Assembly: GCA_033557465.1 (NCBI GenBank) | Contig: CM066032.1 | Span: 60,486,955-60,550,954, forward strand | DNA: 64,000 nucleotides | From: Ichthyophis bannanicus | Lineage: Eukaryota; Chordata; Amphibia; Gymnophiona; Ichthyophiidae | Direction of reading: 5' to 3' | Shown here: piece by piece, positions 31,391 through 42,369 of the stretch | How the letters are laid out: the number at the start of each line of letters is the position of its first letter | Position numbering within the stretch: position 1 is the stretch's first letter | The notes under the pieces: model-generated | Told to the model about the DNA's origin: nothing | The model's database searches: none | Seen by the model: the letters and a program-made list of their open reading frames with translations, nothing else | Position numbers and translations under genes: made by a program

Positions 31391-31799
31391 AGGCAGACCC
31401 ACCCAAGACAGAGTATCTACATATATACACACACACAGAGGAATCGGAAAGAATTCCATGAGCCGTGCTTCACATGCTTTCTCCACTTGTTTTCTTAAAC
31501 ATCCATTCCAGAACAATGTGGGATCCATCCTCTAATACAGAACTTCTCAAGCCAATCTTAGAGTGCTCCTAGCCAACTGGATTTTCAGTATATCCATAGC
31601 TTTCAGACAGAAAATGATTGAAAACACAGCTGTCAGTGGAAGCCTTTTCTCTGAGCACTTAACTGATGGTTGCCTCTGAATTATTCATTTCTATGTATGT
31701 TTTACACACTTAAATATGTATGTGAATAACATATACAGCATAGAATGTTTGTTTCTTTACCCAGTACTGCAGGCTAGAAATGGGTTTGAAATAAATTAA

Positions 31800-31920
31800 T
31801 TAAGATTGTGAGCCCTTAGGGGACAAGGGAAATATATACCGTACCTGAATGTACACTGCTTTGACCCAGCGAAAAGCGGTATATAAGCATTGCTAAACAA
31901 ATTAATTAATTAATTAATAG
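31800..31920 (+). mobile_element. L2/SINE 3' tail
   Basis: Ends ACTGCTTT (31855-31862), a short loop, AAAGCGGT (31873-31880), TATATAAGC and (AATT)n. The 8-bp stem has one U-G pair. Confidence 0.65.
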
Positions 31921-31924
31921 TATG

Positions 31925-32750
31925 TAAATCTCTCTCACGCATATCCAGTGTGCACAGCCGGAAAACCAAAGAAACTGCAGGGTTCTAAGTCCCAGAAGGC
32001 AGTGCGGTCAGGCGTTTAAGAAAACCGCAGGTGGTTCATCTTGAAAAGGCTCCAAAGACATTAGTTATTCCCATGTGCTTGGTTCTTTCTGTCTGTATCC
32101 TTTCTTCAGGTTGCTATGTTTGGAACCTCTGTGGGTTTTGCCAGAATCAAAAGATGGTCACCAGGTGTCTCCTCTTTGGTGATGGCGCTGAGTAGGAGTT
32201 GCTATCAAGGCCCTTCCCATTTTAAATAAATTGCACCAATGAAATAAAATGCTACACTGTGTTCCTGCACGCACAAGGCCACCAACATTTATACAGGGCT
32301 AAACTATACCAATATTATCTGCTACGCTACAGGAGCAGCTTTATCTGAGGGGATGGGATGATCTAAAATCACGTCAGAAAGGATAACAGGATGACGCTGA
32401 TATAAATGAGAAAACGTGCTGTATATATGCTTTAACTGTGACAACGAGGTAAACAGTGAATGACGAATGAACAGTAGCGCCTAGAGAGGGTGACCAGCGG
32501 GTTCCAGGTCACTAGGGACAGGTTCAGGTGGGTCTGGATTTCTCCAAATGCATCTATAGGTTTGTAGTCCTGCTTCTTCCGAACTGCAACCCTGGCTGAG
32601 ACAGCAACCCCCTTTCAGGCCCTCGCTCAGGTACAGCAGGGTGCATGAATCTGCTCAAATTTACAGGCACTGCGAGAGCTGCGGAATCCTCTCCGGTGAA
32701 AGCAGGGGACAGAAAATAAAAAGATGATAAAGGGGATGGAACTGCACTCC
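31925..32750. other. Intron, no recognisable feature
   Basis: Nothing supportable found. Confidence 0.4.
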
Positions 32751-32754
32751 TAGG

Positions 32755-33175
32755 AGGAAGGCTTTAGAGATTGGGGCTCTTAGCTTGAAGAAGAGACGGC
32801 TGAGGAGAGATATGATAGACATCTGGCGCAGAACAACTCTTTCAAAAAAGCACAAAGACTAGAGGACATGCCCTGAAGTTACAAAGTACTGTAGTACAAT
32901 TAAAACAATAACAGATTTTTTCATCTCAACACATAGTTAAACTTTTGAACGCATTGCTATAAGATGTAGTAAAAGCAGTTGGCACAGCTGGGTTTAAGAA
33001 AGGTTTGGACAAGTTCCTGGAGAAAAAGTCAACAGACTGTTATGATAAACGTAGGAAAGTCATGATTTATCTCTGCCAGGAACTTGTGATCTGGATTGGC
33101 CACTGCTGGAAACAGGATACTGGGCTTGATGGACCTCTGGTCTGACCCAGTAAGGCATCTCTTATGTTTAAGGAT
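32755..33175 (+). mobile_element. CR1 3' end fragment
   Basis: It starts within the RT C-terminal part (LKKRRLRRDMIDIW-like), runs through GTTTAAGAAAGGTTTGGACA, and ends at TGGGCTTGATGGACCTCTGG...CATCTCTTATG. Confidence 0.8.
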
Positions 33176-33464
33176 GGATACTCCATCCTCTCGAGAGAGT
33201 ATCTCAGAGACACAGCCCCAGCGCAGGGAAAGAGCCTGAGAATTGTCGAATGTAGGGCTACTTGGCAGTCAGACGGACATGGAAAAGCACCCCCACCTCT
33301 CAGTGTCCAGAGTGTAGGAGAATAAGCCCAGCTGCAGCATTCCCTTTTTCCTCACCACAAGCGATTGAAATTTCCTCTTTCCTCTGCTATGCTGCAACCT
33401 TCGAGCACCCACTAAATTTTATTGCTTGAGCTGCTGTGGGACGTGGTAAATCACTTAAACGTAC

Positions 33465-33548
33465 CTGGTCAAACAGACTCATTCCAAGCACTGGAAGCGA
33501 GGTATACACCAGATTATAGAGCGTAATAAACCACTCATCATACACAGT
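33465..33548 (-). CDS. ATP8B: ATP8B exon I: TM6
   Basis: An 84-bp phase 0-0 exon of 28 codons reading [20 protein letters not shown] and LGMSLFDQ. It makes up the TM6 hairpin; the SLPVL segment is conserved in P4-ATPases. The acceptor is CCGTACAG and the donor gtacgt. Confidence 0.93.
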
Positions 33549-33806
33549 CTGTACGGAGAAAAGAGAATAGATTAATAACCTCCAACGAGACTCGGCAACA
33601 GGAGTGAGGTTACAACAGATTATAAACAGTTATCGACCACTCACACACCGTATGTACTGAAAAGAAAGGGCGAGTTTGTAATCCCCACTCCTTCTGAATT
33701 GGGAACCAAGAGGCACCACTAGTTATCATTCTGGAATGATTTGAGCAAGGAAATGCATGTGCTGTCGCCCCCCAGTGGCAGCACAGGTAACGTTAGAAAC
33801 TCTCAC

Positions 33807-34030
33807 CTGCGCAGAGAAGCCACAGAAGAAACCGTACCAGAAGTGGACCAGCGTGAAGGCAAAGTTCTTGTAGAAGAAGTAGCTAAGGAATTTGCACATG
33901 CGGATGTAGGACCAACGGCCGTGGACCAGTAGGAGGCGCTGCAGGTATCGGAACTGTGCGAAGGAAAAGTCGCTGGAGAGGACCGCTTGCATCCCTTCCT
34001 GCCCACTGATCCCCACTCCGATGTGTGCCG
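33807..34030 (-). CDS. ATP8B: ATP8B exon H: TM5 region
   Basis: A 224-bp exon encoding [20 protein letters not shown], then [20 protein letters not shown], then [20 protein letters not shown] and [16 protein letters not shown] ends the P domain; HGRWSY and the KNFAFT helix form the start of the C-terminal membrane domain (TM5). The acceptor is CATTCCAG and the donor gtgaga. Only about 260 bp of intron separate it from exon I. Confidence 0.94.
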
Positions 34031-34629
34031 CTGGAATGATATATCATATGTTACACAGCAATAGTACATCCTTTGCTGTCCATTTATCTCCATGTCCATG
34101 CGAGTCCCCTTCCAAAAGCTTTACCTATGTTGCTTTATAGTTCTGAAGTAAAACAGTGTTTGTTCCATAAAAATAAAATTTCAATTAAGAAAAAAGCCTG
34201 TTTCTTCCACGTAATCACACATCCTGCCCTACAACAGCCAAGTGAAAACTATATTCCAGAAGTCCTTAGAAGATGAAGTAGAACATAAAACATGTGTAGC
34301 AGGCCCCTGTGTTAGTGACTACAGGGGCTACACAGAGGGGTTTAAAAAAGTGCTTCTGGGTCTTCAGGGGTGGGGGAAGAAATCTCCTTCAGGGTCCTAT
34401 GGCTAGAGAGGAACTCTCATTACAGGTTTGTCTTCCGAAATTGCTCCAACTCTCCTCTACCAAAAGCAATAATCACTCAAGTATTAGGGTCAAAAATTTA
34501 CTGGATGATGGTAAAAAACAACAATTCATCTGTTACTTTACAGACAAGACAATGAAGACAACCGTGAAAAACAACAAGTGGGAAAAGCATGCTGAGCATG
34601 CCTTGTGAAATTCTTTCCAACACCTCAGC

Positions 34630-34761
34630 ATGTGGCTGTGTGTGTGTGTGGCTGTGTGTATGTGTGTGGCTGTGTGTGTGTGTGTGTGTGTGGCTGTGTG
34701 TGTGGGTGTGTGGCTGTGTGTATGTGGCTGTGTGTGGGTGTGTGGCTGTGTGGGGGTGTGG

Positions 34762-34798
<37 letters not shown>

Positions 34799-34812
34799 CG
34801 TGCGTGCGTGTC
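34630..34812. repeat. (TG)n / TGTGTGGCTG microsatellite
   Basis: Interrupted TG repeats with GGCTG interspersions, ending (TGCG)n. Confidence 0.9.
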
Positions 34813-34954
34813 TGTCAAGCTCCATCTGTAGCCCTGTCCAGGCTAAAAACTCACTTCATAGAGACTGCTTTCAGATCCCGATCCCCCAGTCTCCTGTTCA
34901 CCTCCTATGTGTTTCCTTACCATTCCCCTAGATATATTCTAGTCCCCAGTTGCT

Positions 34955-35205
34955 GTGTTGACTAGACTGTAAGCTCTAATGAGCAGAGACTGTCTCGTAC
35001 ATGTCTCTGTACAGAGCTGCATATGCCTTGTAGCACTATACAAATGATTAGTAGCGTGCATGTGCAGATGATCACGTGTGTGTGTTTGTATCTACTAATC
35101 ATTTGTATAGTGCTACAAGGGGTGTGCAGTGCTGTATATATAGATGTAAGACACAGTCCCTGCTCATCAGAGCTTCCAATCAGTCAAGATGAAAAACCAT
35201 TGCAA
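34955..35205. repeat. Two inverted L2-type tails forming a large hairpin
   Basis: The tail AGACTGTAAGCTCTAATGAG...GATTAGTAG (34965-35054) faces an inverted copy (35092-35205). The innermost 29 bases of each (35026-35054 and 35092-35120) are exact reverse complements with a 37-base spacer. Confidence 0.8.
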
Positions 35206-35334
35206 AACTGGGGACTGGAGTATGGCAAGATAGACAAACGTAGTGGAGAAGAGATTGAGGAGCATCAGGATCCAAATGCAGCCTCAAAGAGGTGGGTCTG
35301 AATTACTTGTATGTGTGTCTGTTTTGTCAGTGTT

Positions 35335-36295
35335 TGGCACGTGTGGGGAGAAGGGGGGGTTATGTGCAGGAGTGTGCTTGCACAAGTTGGGCATGTAGTG
35401 TATGTGCAGGAGTGTGTTTGTATGTGTCGGGGGTGTATGTGCAGAAGTGTGTTGGCACATACAGGGGGGTTATGTGCAGGAGTGTGTGCACATGTGGGGG
35501 GGTATGCGCAGGAGTGTGCCTGCATGTGCGGGGGGGGGGTGTATGTGCAACAGCGTGTTTGCACATGTGGGGGGTGTATGTGCAGGAGTGTGTTGGCACA
35601 TGTGGGGGGGTTTGTATGTGCAGGAGTGTGTCTATGTACATGAGTGTGTTTGCACATGCGGGGGAGAGTATGTGCAGGAGTGTGTTTGCACGTGTGTGGG
35701 TGGGTGTATGTGCAGGAGTGTGTTGGCACATGCGGGGCTGTGTATGTGCAGAAGTTGTTGGCAAATGCGGTGTGTTATGTGCAGGAGTGTGTGCACATGT
35801 GGGGGAGTATGAGCAAGAGTGTGCCTGCATGTGTGTGTGGGGGGGGTGTATGTGCAGGAGAGTTTTGGCACGTGCAGGGGGGGTATATGTGCAAGAGTGT
35901 GTTTGCACAAGCAGGGGGGTGTATGTGCAGGAGTGTGTTGGCACGTGCAGGGGATGTTTCTATCTGCAGGAGTGTGTTTGCCTGTGCAGGGGGGTTGTGT
36001 GTGCAGGAGTGTGTTGGCACGTACAGGGGGTGTTTGTATGTGCAGGAGTGTTTTGGCACGTGCGGGGGGGTGTCTATGTGCAGGAGTGTGTTTGCACATG
36101 CGGGAGGGTATATGTGCAGGATTGTGTGGGCACATGTGGGGGGTGTGTGTATGTGCAGGAGTGTGTTTGCACGTGCGGGGGTGTGTGTATGTGCAGGAGT
36201 GTTTGCATGTGCGGGGGGGGTGTATGTGCAGGAGTGTGTTTGCACGTGCGGGGGGGGGGTGTTTGTGCAGGAGTGTGTTGGCATGTGTGGGTTTA
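35335..36295 (+). repeat. GT-rich minisatellite, units of about 34-45 bp
   Basis: More than 20 variable units based on GGGGGTGTATGTGCAGGAGT then GTGTTTGCACATGC. The unit has few stops in any frame on either strand, giving frames up to 355 codons (Cys/Gly/Val-rich) that I do not call genes. Confidence 0.95.
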
Positions 36296-36699
36296 TCTAT
36301 ATCTGTGCTGGCTTTCAGTGGAGGGCAGTTTGAAAGGTGCAATTCCTCACTTATTTTGAGCTTGAGGCAGAAACCTTGCGCTCGAAGCCAGTGCTAAAAC
36401 TCTTGCAGGGTCTACTAATGCAAGTTTAACACAGATGTTTTGCTCACTGATACTGTCAGCAAACAGGGTTTAAATTAGCTTGAGCAAAAGGTCTGAATGA
36501 AACAAGGAAAGCAAGCTGGGTACATGCACATAGGGGGATGCAGTAGCAGCACTTACATCAAAGGTGACACCATGGCTCAGTCTGGTCAACGCTAGTGTGG
36601 CAACCCAGGGGTCATCCGATCAAGACTGGCTTACGGTCCAGAGGATATAATGTGGTTGTGCCTCAGCAGAATGTGTACCCTGCATTGGTCACCTTTTTT

Positions 36700-36805
36700 G
36701 GGAACCTGTCAGGTACTTGTGACCTGGACTGGCCACTATTGGAAACAGGATACTGGGCTTGATGGACCCTTGGTCTCACCCAATATGGCATCTCTTATGT
36801 TGTTA
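36700..36805 (+). mobile_element. Short CR1 3' tail
   Basis: GGTACTTGTGACCTGGACTG...TGGGCTTGATGGACCCTTGG...CATCTCTTATG only. Confidence 0.75.
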
Positions 36806-36809
36806 TCTT

Positions 36810-37860
36810 GCACAACAGTGTGGACGTGTGCACAAGGGCTGGTGTGCTATCCTGCCTAAAAAGATAAAAAAGAGTCATCTGAGGTGACTCAGTCATGCCT
36901 AGACCCGTAATTCCCCCAACCTTCTCCCTCGCTCACCCACGCCACCCCTGTGCTCCTGAAAGAATAGTTGGTGGTCCCATTCTCCTCTTCACCAACCCAC
37001 TTCAATTTCTAATTAAACATTGGTGGCCCCTCCCATCCATGCTTATTTATCATAAAACTTTGATGACCCTGTGGGGCCTTACCCTTCACCCCCCCCCCCA
37101 TGCCCTCTCAAAACAAAACTATGGTTGTCACAAGCTCCTCGGGCCCCTCTTCCCCCAAGTACCTTAGATGTGATGGGAGGCAGGAAATAGTCCACATGCT
37201 CCCCACCCGAACCACCATTTTTCAAACTAGCAGTGCTTGACCTCACGCAGTGCATCTCAGAATGCACCATGAGGTGGGGATGGGGGTCAGTCTGCCAAAA
37301 AAGGTGATTAGTGACTTATTTAGCAGATTGACTTCTCCCTTGTGTGCATCTAGGCCACACTCCTACTTCCAATTACATTTAAGGTACTTGGGAGGAATGG
37401 TAGGGATCGGGGGGAGGGGGATTGTGGCAACTGCAGTTGTGTTTTCAAAGGGGATCGGGAGGGGTTAGCAGTAAGGCCAATGGGCCACCAATGTTTAATT
37501 AGAAATCAGAGTGTGTGTGTGGGTAGAAGGGAGGGGTGACACTGGGACTGCCAATAATTCTTTGAGGGATCGGGGGTGGGTTAGGGTGGGTGCCAGAGCA
37601 GGTTGGCACAGAATTGGGGATTTAGGCGTGATCAGGTCTCTGAGATGACGTGTCAAACATCACCTCAGATGATTCCTTTTGCTTCCCGCTGCATCTTTAT
37701 GCTTGCCCAAAGCTGATGGTCAAGCTCCCTTAGAGCCCCCTCTTGTTCCCGGTGATGGCAGAGCTTCCCCTGAATCCCTCTCACCTCAGTAGGATGGCGG
37801 GGCTCCCTCCTGTCTGACAGGAGACTCCACTGCCTCCCTGAGAGTCCCATAGCCTGCCTT
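36810..37860. other. Intron, GC/purine-biased, no gene
   Basis: Poly-C at about 37088-37098 and scattered G-rich stretches such as GGGGGGAGGGGG near 37410; no exon recognised. Confidence 0.45.
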
Positions 37861-37881
37861 CGTCACTAAAAAGGTACCCAC

Positions 37882-38065
37882 TTTTGATCATGCTGACGTC
37901 ATTGGCCCCATCCCCGATGGCCAGGGTCACAGCCTTCTTGTAGTTCTTCACCAGCTGCACCACCTGTGCCTTCTGCAGCGGAGTCACGCGGCAGCAGATG
38001 ACGGCCTGGCACATGCAGGCCGTGCGCAGCAGCTCCACTTCCATTTTCTCTTCTAGGGCATAGGC
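37882..38065 (-). CDS. ATP8B: ATP8B exon G: hinge motif [11 protein letters not shown]
   Basis: A 184-bp exon encoding [20 protein letters not shown], then [20 protein letters not shown], and ending [20 protein letters not shown] is the invariant P-domain hinge, whose two Asp residues coordinate Mg during phosphorylation and dephosphorylation. [10 protein letters not shown] is likewise typical of the class. The exon is clearly richer in G and C than the flanking intron. It ends one base into a Thr codon (donor gtgggt), completed by exon H. Confidence 0.95.
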
Positions 38066-38800
38066 CTGCCGAGGTCAGGAGAGGGGGAGAAGAAGCAGAT
38101 GTGAAGAGCAGCAACAATATGAAATATTGGGCTATACACAGCACCTGGCAGCGAGACTGCGGTACAGGTCAAGGTTATATTATATAGTTTTTACACCAAA
38201 TAAAGACATCTTCGGTCTACACCTGAGTGTCCCCAACACTCTGCTTGATTTTCTTTCCTCCTTCTATCCAACGATAACTTTAGCGGCTAGGACTACATCC
38301 TGTTGATCCCTGAAAGGCCCCGAAACCATCCCAAGCATTTCATTTTGGCTATCTGAACAGCAGCTTGACACCCCCTTATGCTTAGAGCACATCATCCCTG
38401 CAACCAGCCCAAGACTATAGCTGCACATTTTGACCATCAGCATACATATTCTGTTACATGCGCACACCCCTGTGAGCACGGTATGCAAAAGGCCCCATCA
38501 GAGGAAACGTCTGAGGCGGAAGTGATCTTCAAACATACCTACAAAGGACACAACAAGGTTGAAATGTTATTGTTTCTTCTTATTGTGAGATATTTGCATT
38601 ATGTCCCTGCACCGGGGAGCTCCAATGGCAAACGACTGCTCCATAGGGCTATGGACTCCCCAGTCTGCCTCAGTGACCTTGCAACCCATTGGGTTCTCAA
38701 GGTATCCATATGAGATGTTTGCATCTACTAGAGATTCAGGATTTCCAAGCTGATATAATACATATTTCTAGTAGTTATCCCAAAAACCTGAAAGGCTGTG
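38066..38800. other. Intron, no recognisable feature
   Basis: Nothing supportable found. Confidence 0.4.
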
Positions 38801-38805
38801 CAAGT

Positions 38806-39100
38806 GGGAGGCGTGGTCTAGTGGTTAGGACAAGGTACTTCAGGCCGGAAGGTCAGGGGTTCAAGTCCCACCTGGGGACAGCAATCTCAGGCCGGAGGGA
38901 TTGGGATTTCTAGTCCTATAGGCACTCCTTGTGGTCTTGGGCAAGCCACTTAACCCTCCAATGCCCATGTTCCCTGTATGTATTAATGTGTGTGTCTCAT
39001 ATCCCCTCGTGTTAACTGTATCCCCCAATTGACCGCTTTGACCTGGTGAAAAGCGGGATATAAATACAGCTAAATAATAAATAAATAATAATAATAATAA
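38806..39100 (+). mobile_element. tRNA-derived SINE, full-length type
   Basis: Same family as 29890: box A-like TGGTCTAGTGGTTAGGA, box B GGTTCAAGTCCC, body, and a tail with CCGCTTT (39033-39039) pairing AAAGCGG (39050-39056), then TATAAATA and (AAT)n. Confidence 0.88.
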
Positions 39101-39393
39101 GTGCCAAGGCAGGTTTGGGAATCAGTGGACTAGAAACTCACCCATTTAATTCTGGGGAGAGGACGGTTAGCACGGCTGAATGCTTCAGATATACAGCTAT
39201 ATGTTTTTATCTTTGGAGACACCTTGGACTTCAGGGCATATGTCTGAGTCCTCTGTGTCTGAACAGAAACTTTCCAGGTTTTGGGGGAGAAGGAGGTTTA
39301 GAGCTACTATAGTGATTCACCAGAGGCTGGTGCAACCTGTTCTTAAAGGTTGTGCAGGATTATAAAAGGGAGACTCTGGTCTTCTGAGTTGTC

Positions 39394-39786
39394 ATGGACC
39401 AGAGGAAGTGGGAGGCAGCTGAGGTGGGGTTGTGCTCGAAGGTGTTCCACAGGAGGAGTGCTGGGGAGGAGTCTGCTGTCTTGATACATGTCGGTACCAA
39501 TGACATAGGAAAATGTGGTAGGGAGGTTCTGGAGGCTAAATTTAGGCTTTTAGGTAGGAAGTTGAAATCCAGAACTTCCAGGGTAGCGTGCTCTGAAATG
39601 CTTCCCGTTCCACGCGCAGGACCCAAAAGGCAGGCAGAGCTCCAGAGTCTCAATGCGTGGATGAGACAATGGTGCAGAGATGAGGGTTTTGGATTTGTTA
39701 GGAACTGGGGAACATTCTGGGGAAAGGAGGGGCTCTTCCGAAGGGATGGACTTCACCTTAACCGGGATGGAACCAGGCTGCTTTAA
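39394..39786 (+). pseudogene. CR1 ORF1 with SGNH esterase-like domain
   Basis: An open stretch of 130 codons containing LIHVGTNDIGKCGREVLEAK and, at the end, RDGLHLNRDGTRLL. HVGTND and DGxHLN are blocks III and V of SGNH/GDSL hydrolases, the latter with the catalytic Asp and His. CR1 and some other LINE ORF1 proteins carry such an esterase; its role in retrotransposition is not settled. The catalytic Ser block would lie further upstream and is not evident. Confidence 0.75.
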
Positions 39787-39989
39787 AAAGGAGATAGAGC
39801 AGCTTTTAAACTAGATAATAGGGGAAAGCTGACAGTCGCCCAAGAGCGCATGGTTCGGAAGAATGTATCCTTGAAGGATACTACCAAAAGCAGAGAGGTT
39901 CCAAAAAAGAGTAAAGTAGCCCAAATGCCCTCGAGTATGGAGCAAACACAGCTTAAAGATCCCAAATTACCCATGTCTACCAATAGCCA

Positions 39990-41145
39990 AATTAATATGA
40001 ATAAAATAAAGTCTCTAAAATGCTTGTATGCAAATGCTAGAAGTCTAAAAAATAAGATGGGAGAGTTAGAATATATAGCACTAAATGAGAGGTTAGATAT
40101 GATTGGAATATCAGAGACATGGTGGAAGGAGGACAACCAGTGGGACTCTGTGATACCTGGGTACAAACTATATCGTAATGATAGAGCTGATCAAATTGGT
40201 GGAGGGGTTGCGCTCTATGTTAGAGAGGGCATTGAGTCAGAAAGGATTAAAGTTTTGCAGGAAACCAAATTTGCTGTAGAATCTCTATGAATTGAAATTC
40301 CATGTAAAAAGGGGAAGGCGATGGCAGTGGGGGTGTACTATCGACTGCCTGGCCAGAATGAACAAATGGATGATGAAATGCTCAAAGAAATCAAGGAAGC
40401 TAACAAAAGTTACAGCGCAGTAATAATAATGGGTGATTTCAATTACCCCGGTATCGACTGGGTCAGTGTCACGTCAGGACATGCTAGGGAGATAAAGTTC
40501 CTAGATGAAATAAATGACTGCTTCTTGGAGCAGCTGGTTCATGAACCAACCAGAGGGGAAGCCATATTAGACCTAGTCCTTAGTGGAACACCAGATCTAG
40601 TGCAAGAGATAAGGGTGTTGGGGCCACTTGGCAATAGTGATCATAGCATGATCGCCTTTGATTTAATTAGTGGAGGAGGGATAGTAAGGAAATCCACAGT
40701 ACTACCTTTTAACTTTCAAAAGGGAGACTATGATAAAATGAGGAAAATAGGTAAGAAAAAGCTAAAAGGAGCAGTTGCAAAGGTTAAAGACTTACATCAA
40801 GCTTGGGTGTTGTTGAAAAATATTATCTTGGAAGCCCAGGCCAGCTGTATTCCATGCTTTAAGAAAAGTGGAAGGAAGTCCAAAAAACTGCCCGCATGGT
40901 TTAAAGGTGGGGTCAGAGAGGCTGTTGTTGCCAAAAAAGAATCTTTCAGGAAATGGAAAAAAGAGCCAAACGATGAAAGCTGGAAACAGCACAAGCACTG
41001 GCAAGTCAAATGCAAGGCATTGATAAGGCAGGCAAAGGGAGAATTTGAGAAGAAGCTTGCTGCGGAAGCAAAAACACGAAATAAAGACTTTTTCGAGTAC
41101 ATTCGTAGCAAAAAACCTGTGAGAGTCAGTTGGTCCATTAGATGA
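39990..41145 (+). pseudogene. CR1 AP endonuclease domain plus linker
   Basis: LKCLYANARSLKNKMGELEY, DMIGISETWWKEDNQW (SETW), then after a stop near 40288 VIIMGDFNYPGIDWVS (GDFN), GEAILDLVLSGTPDLV and LGNSDHSMIAFDL (SDH). All endonuclease motifs survive, but the frame is broken between 40288 and 40321 and again near 41130. Confidence 0.85.
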
Positions 41146-41239
41146 TAGAGGGGTTAAAGGGGCACTAAGAGGCGACAAGGCAATAGCCGAGAGACTGAAT
41201 GAATTCTTTGCTTCGGTCTTTACTGAGGAAGATGTAGGG

Positions 41240-41808
41240 ATGTTACCCATGACTGAAGTGGTATTTAAAGGTGTGGAAGAATTGAAGGAAATATTGATAC
41301 ATCGGGAAGATGTATTACAACTATTAGATAAACTGAAGAGTAGCAAAACATCTGGGCCGGATGGTATACATCCAAGGGTGTTGAAGGAACTGAAATATGA
41401 GATTGCAGACCTGCTATTAGTAATCTGTGAACTATCATTAAAATCATCTCTAATACCTGAAGATTGGAGGATCGCCAATGTAACACCAATTTTTAAAAAG
41501 GGTTCTAGGGGTGATCCGGGAAACTACAGACCGGTGAGCCTGACGTCAGTACCGGGAAAAATCGTAGACACCATCATAAAGAATAAAATTACTCAGCATG
41601 TAGATAGCCATGGCCTATTGGGAGACAGCCAACATGGCTTTAGAAAAGGAAGATCTTGTCTTACTAATCTGTTGTTTTTTTGAAGGTGTGAATTAACAGG
41701 TGGACAAAGGTTAGTCGGTTGATATAGTGTATCTGGACTTTCAGAAAGCCTTTGACAAGGCCCCTCATCAGAGACTTTTGGCAAAACTAAAGAGTCATGG
41801 GATAGGAT
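41240..41808 (+). pseudogene. CR1 RT N-terminal part, interrupted
   Basis: GPDGIHPRVLKELKYEIADL, NYRPVSLTSVPGKIVDTIIK, GDSQHGFRKGRSCLTNLLFF. A frameshift follows near 41683 and the inserted L2 tail begins at about 41809. Confidence 0.85.
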
Positions 41809-42179
41809 AAATTCCATCACACACAAACCCACTCACACACACACACAAACACACGCACACTTATATACACACACACTCACACACACATACACACACACAC
41901 ACACACCTGAATAGCGAATCATGTATCCTTGTAAATAATTTCTATAAATAGCAATGTCAGCTCGCTGACATTCCCCTGTAAATTCAGCAGTATACAAAAG
42001 TATACACCCTGTAAATAGTTCTGACAATTTGCTGTTCTGTTATATGTAAAAAGTTAAGAAGTTCTTGTTCTATGTAATGTTATGCAAATGTATGCAATTG
42101 TTCCATGTAAACCGCCCCTGATCTCTGGAAGGGGCGGTATAGAAGAAATAGATAAATAAATAAATAAAATAAATAAAAT
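41809..42179 (+). mobile_element. L2-type 3' end with (CA)n, inserted in CR1
   Basis: (CA)n at 41815-41905, then an L2 3' UTR ending ACCGCCCC (42111-42118), 12-base loop, GGGGCGGT (42131-42138), and (AAAT)n. The host CR1 phrase ATAGGA occurs at both sides. Confidence 0.75.
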
Positions 42180-42369
42180 AGGAGGCAGTGTACTATTGTG
42201 GATCGGGAACTGGTTAAAAGATAGAAAGCAGAGGGTAGGGCTAAATGGCCAATTTTCCCAACTGCTAGGTACTGATGACCTAGATTGCCACTGTTGGAAA
42301 CAGGATAATGGGCTTGATGGCCTTGTTCTGACCCAGTATGGCATGTCTTACGTTCTTATGTTCTTAGGA

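Larger units (their letters stand above)
39120..42365 (+). mobile_element. CR1 LINE with ORF1, endonuclease and partial RT
   Basis: It contains ORF1 (39394-39786), endonuclease (39990-40700), linker and RT start (to about 41808). It is then interrupted by an L2-type tail with CA repeats (41809-42179), after which a short RT piece (42180-42260) joins directly to the CR1 3' tip (TGGGCTTGATGGCCTTGTTC...TTCTTATGTTCTTA). The RT catalytic region and C-terminus have been deleted. The 5' end is approximate. Confidence 0.82.

Noticed and set aside
31097..31498. Pro/Thr-rich open frames on both strands
   Set aside because: They follow from the C/A-rich degenerate tandem repeat.
35292..36359. 355-codon Cys/Gly/Val-rich frame
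   Set aside because: It is the GT-rich minisatellite; similar frames exist in other frames and on the other strand, as expected from composition.
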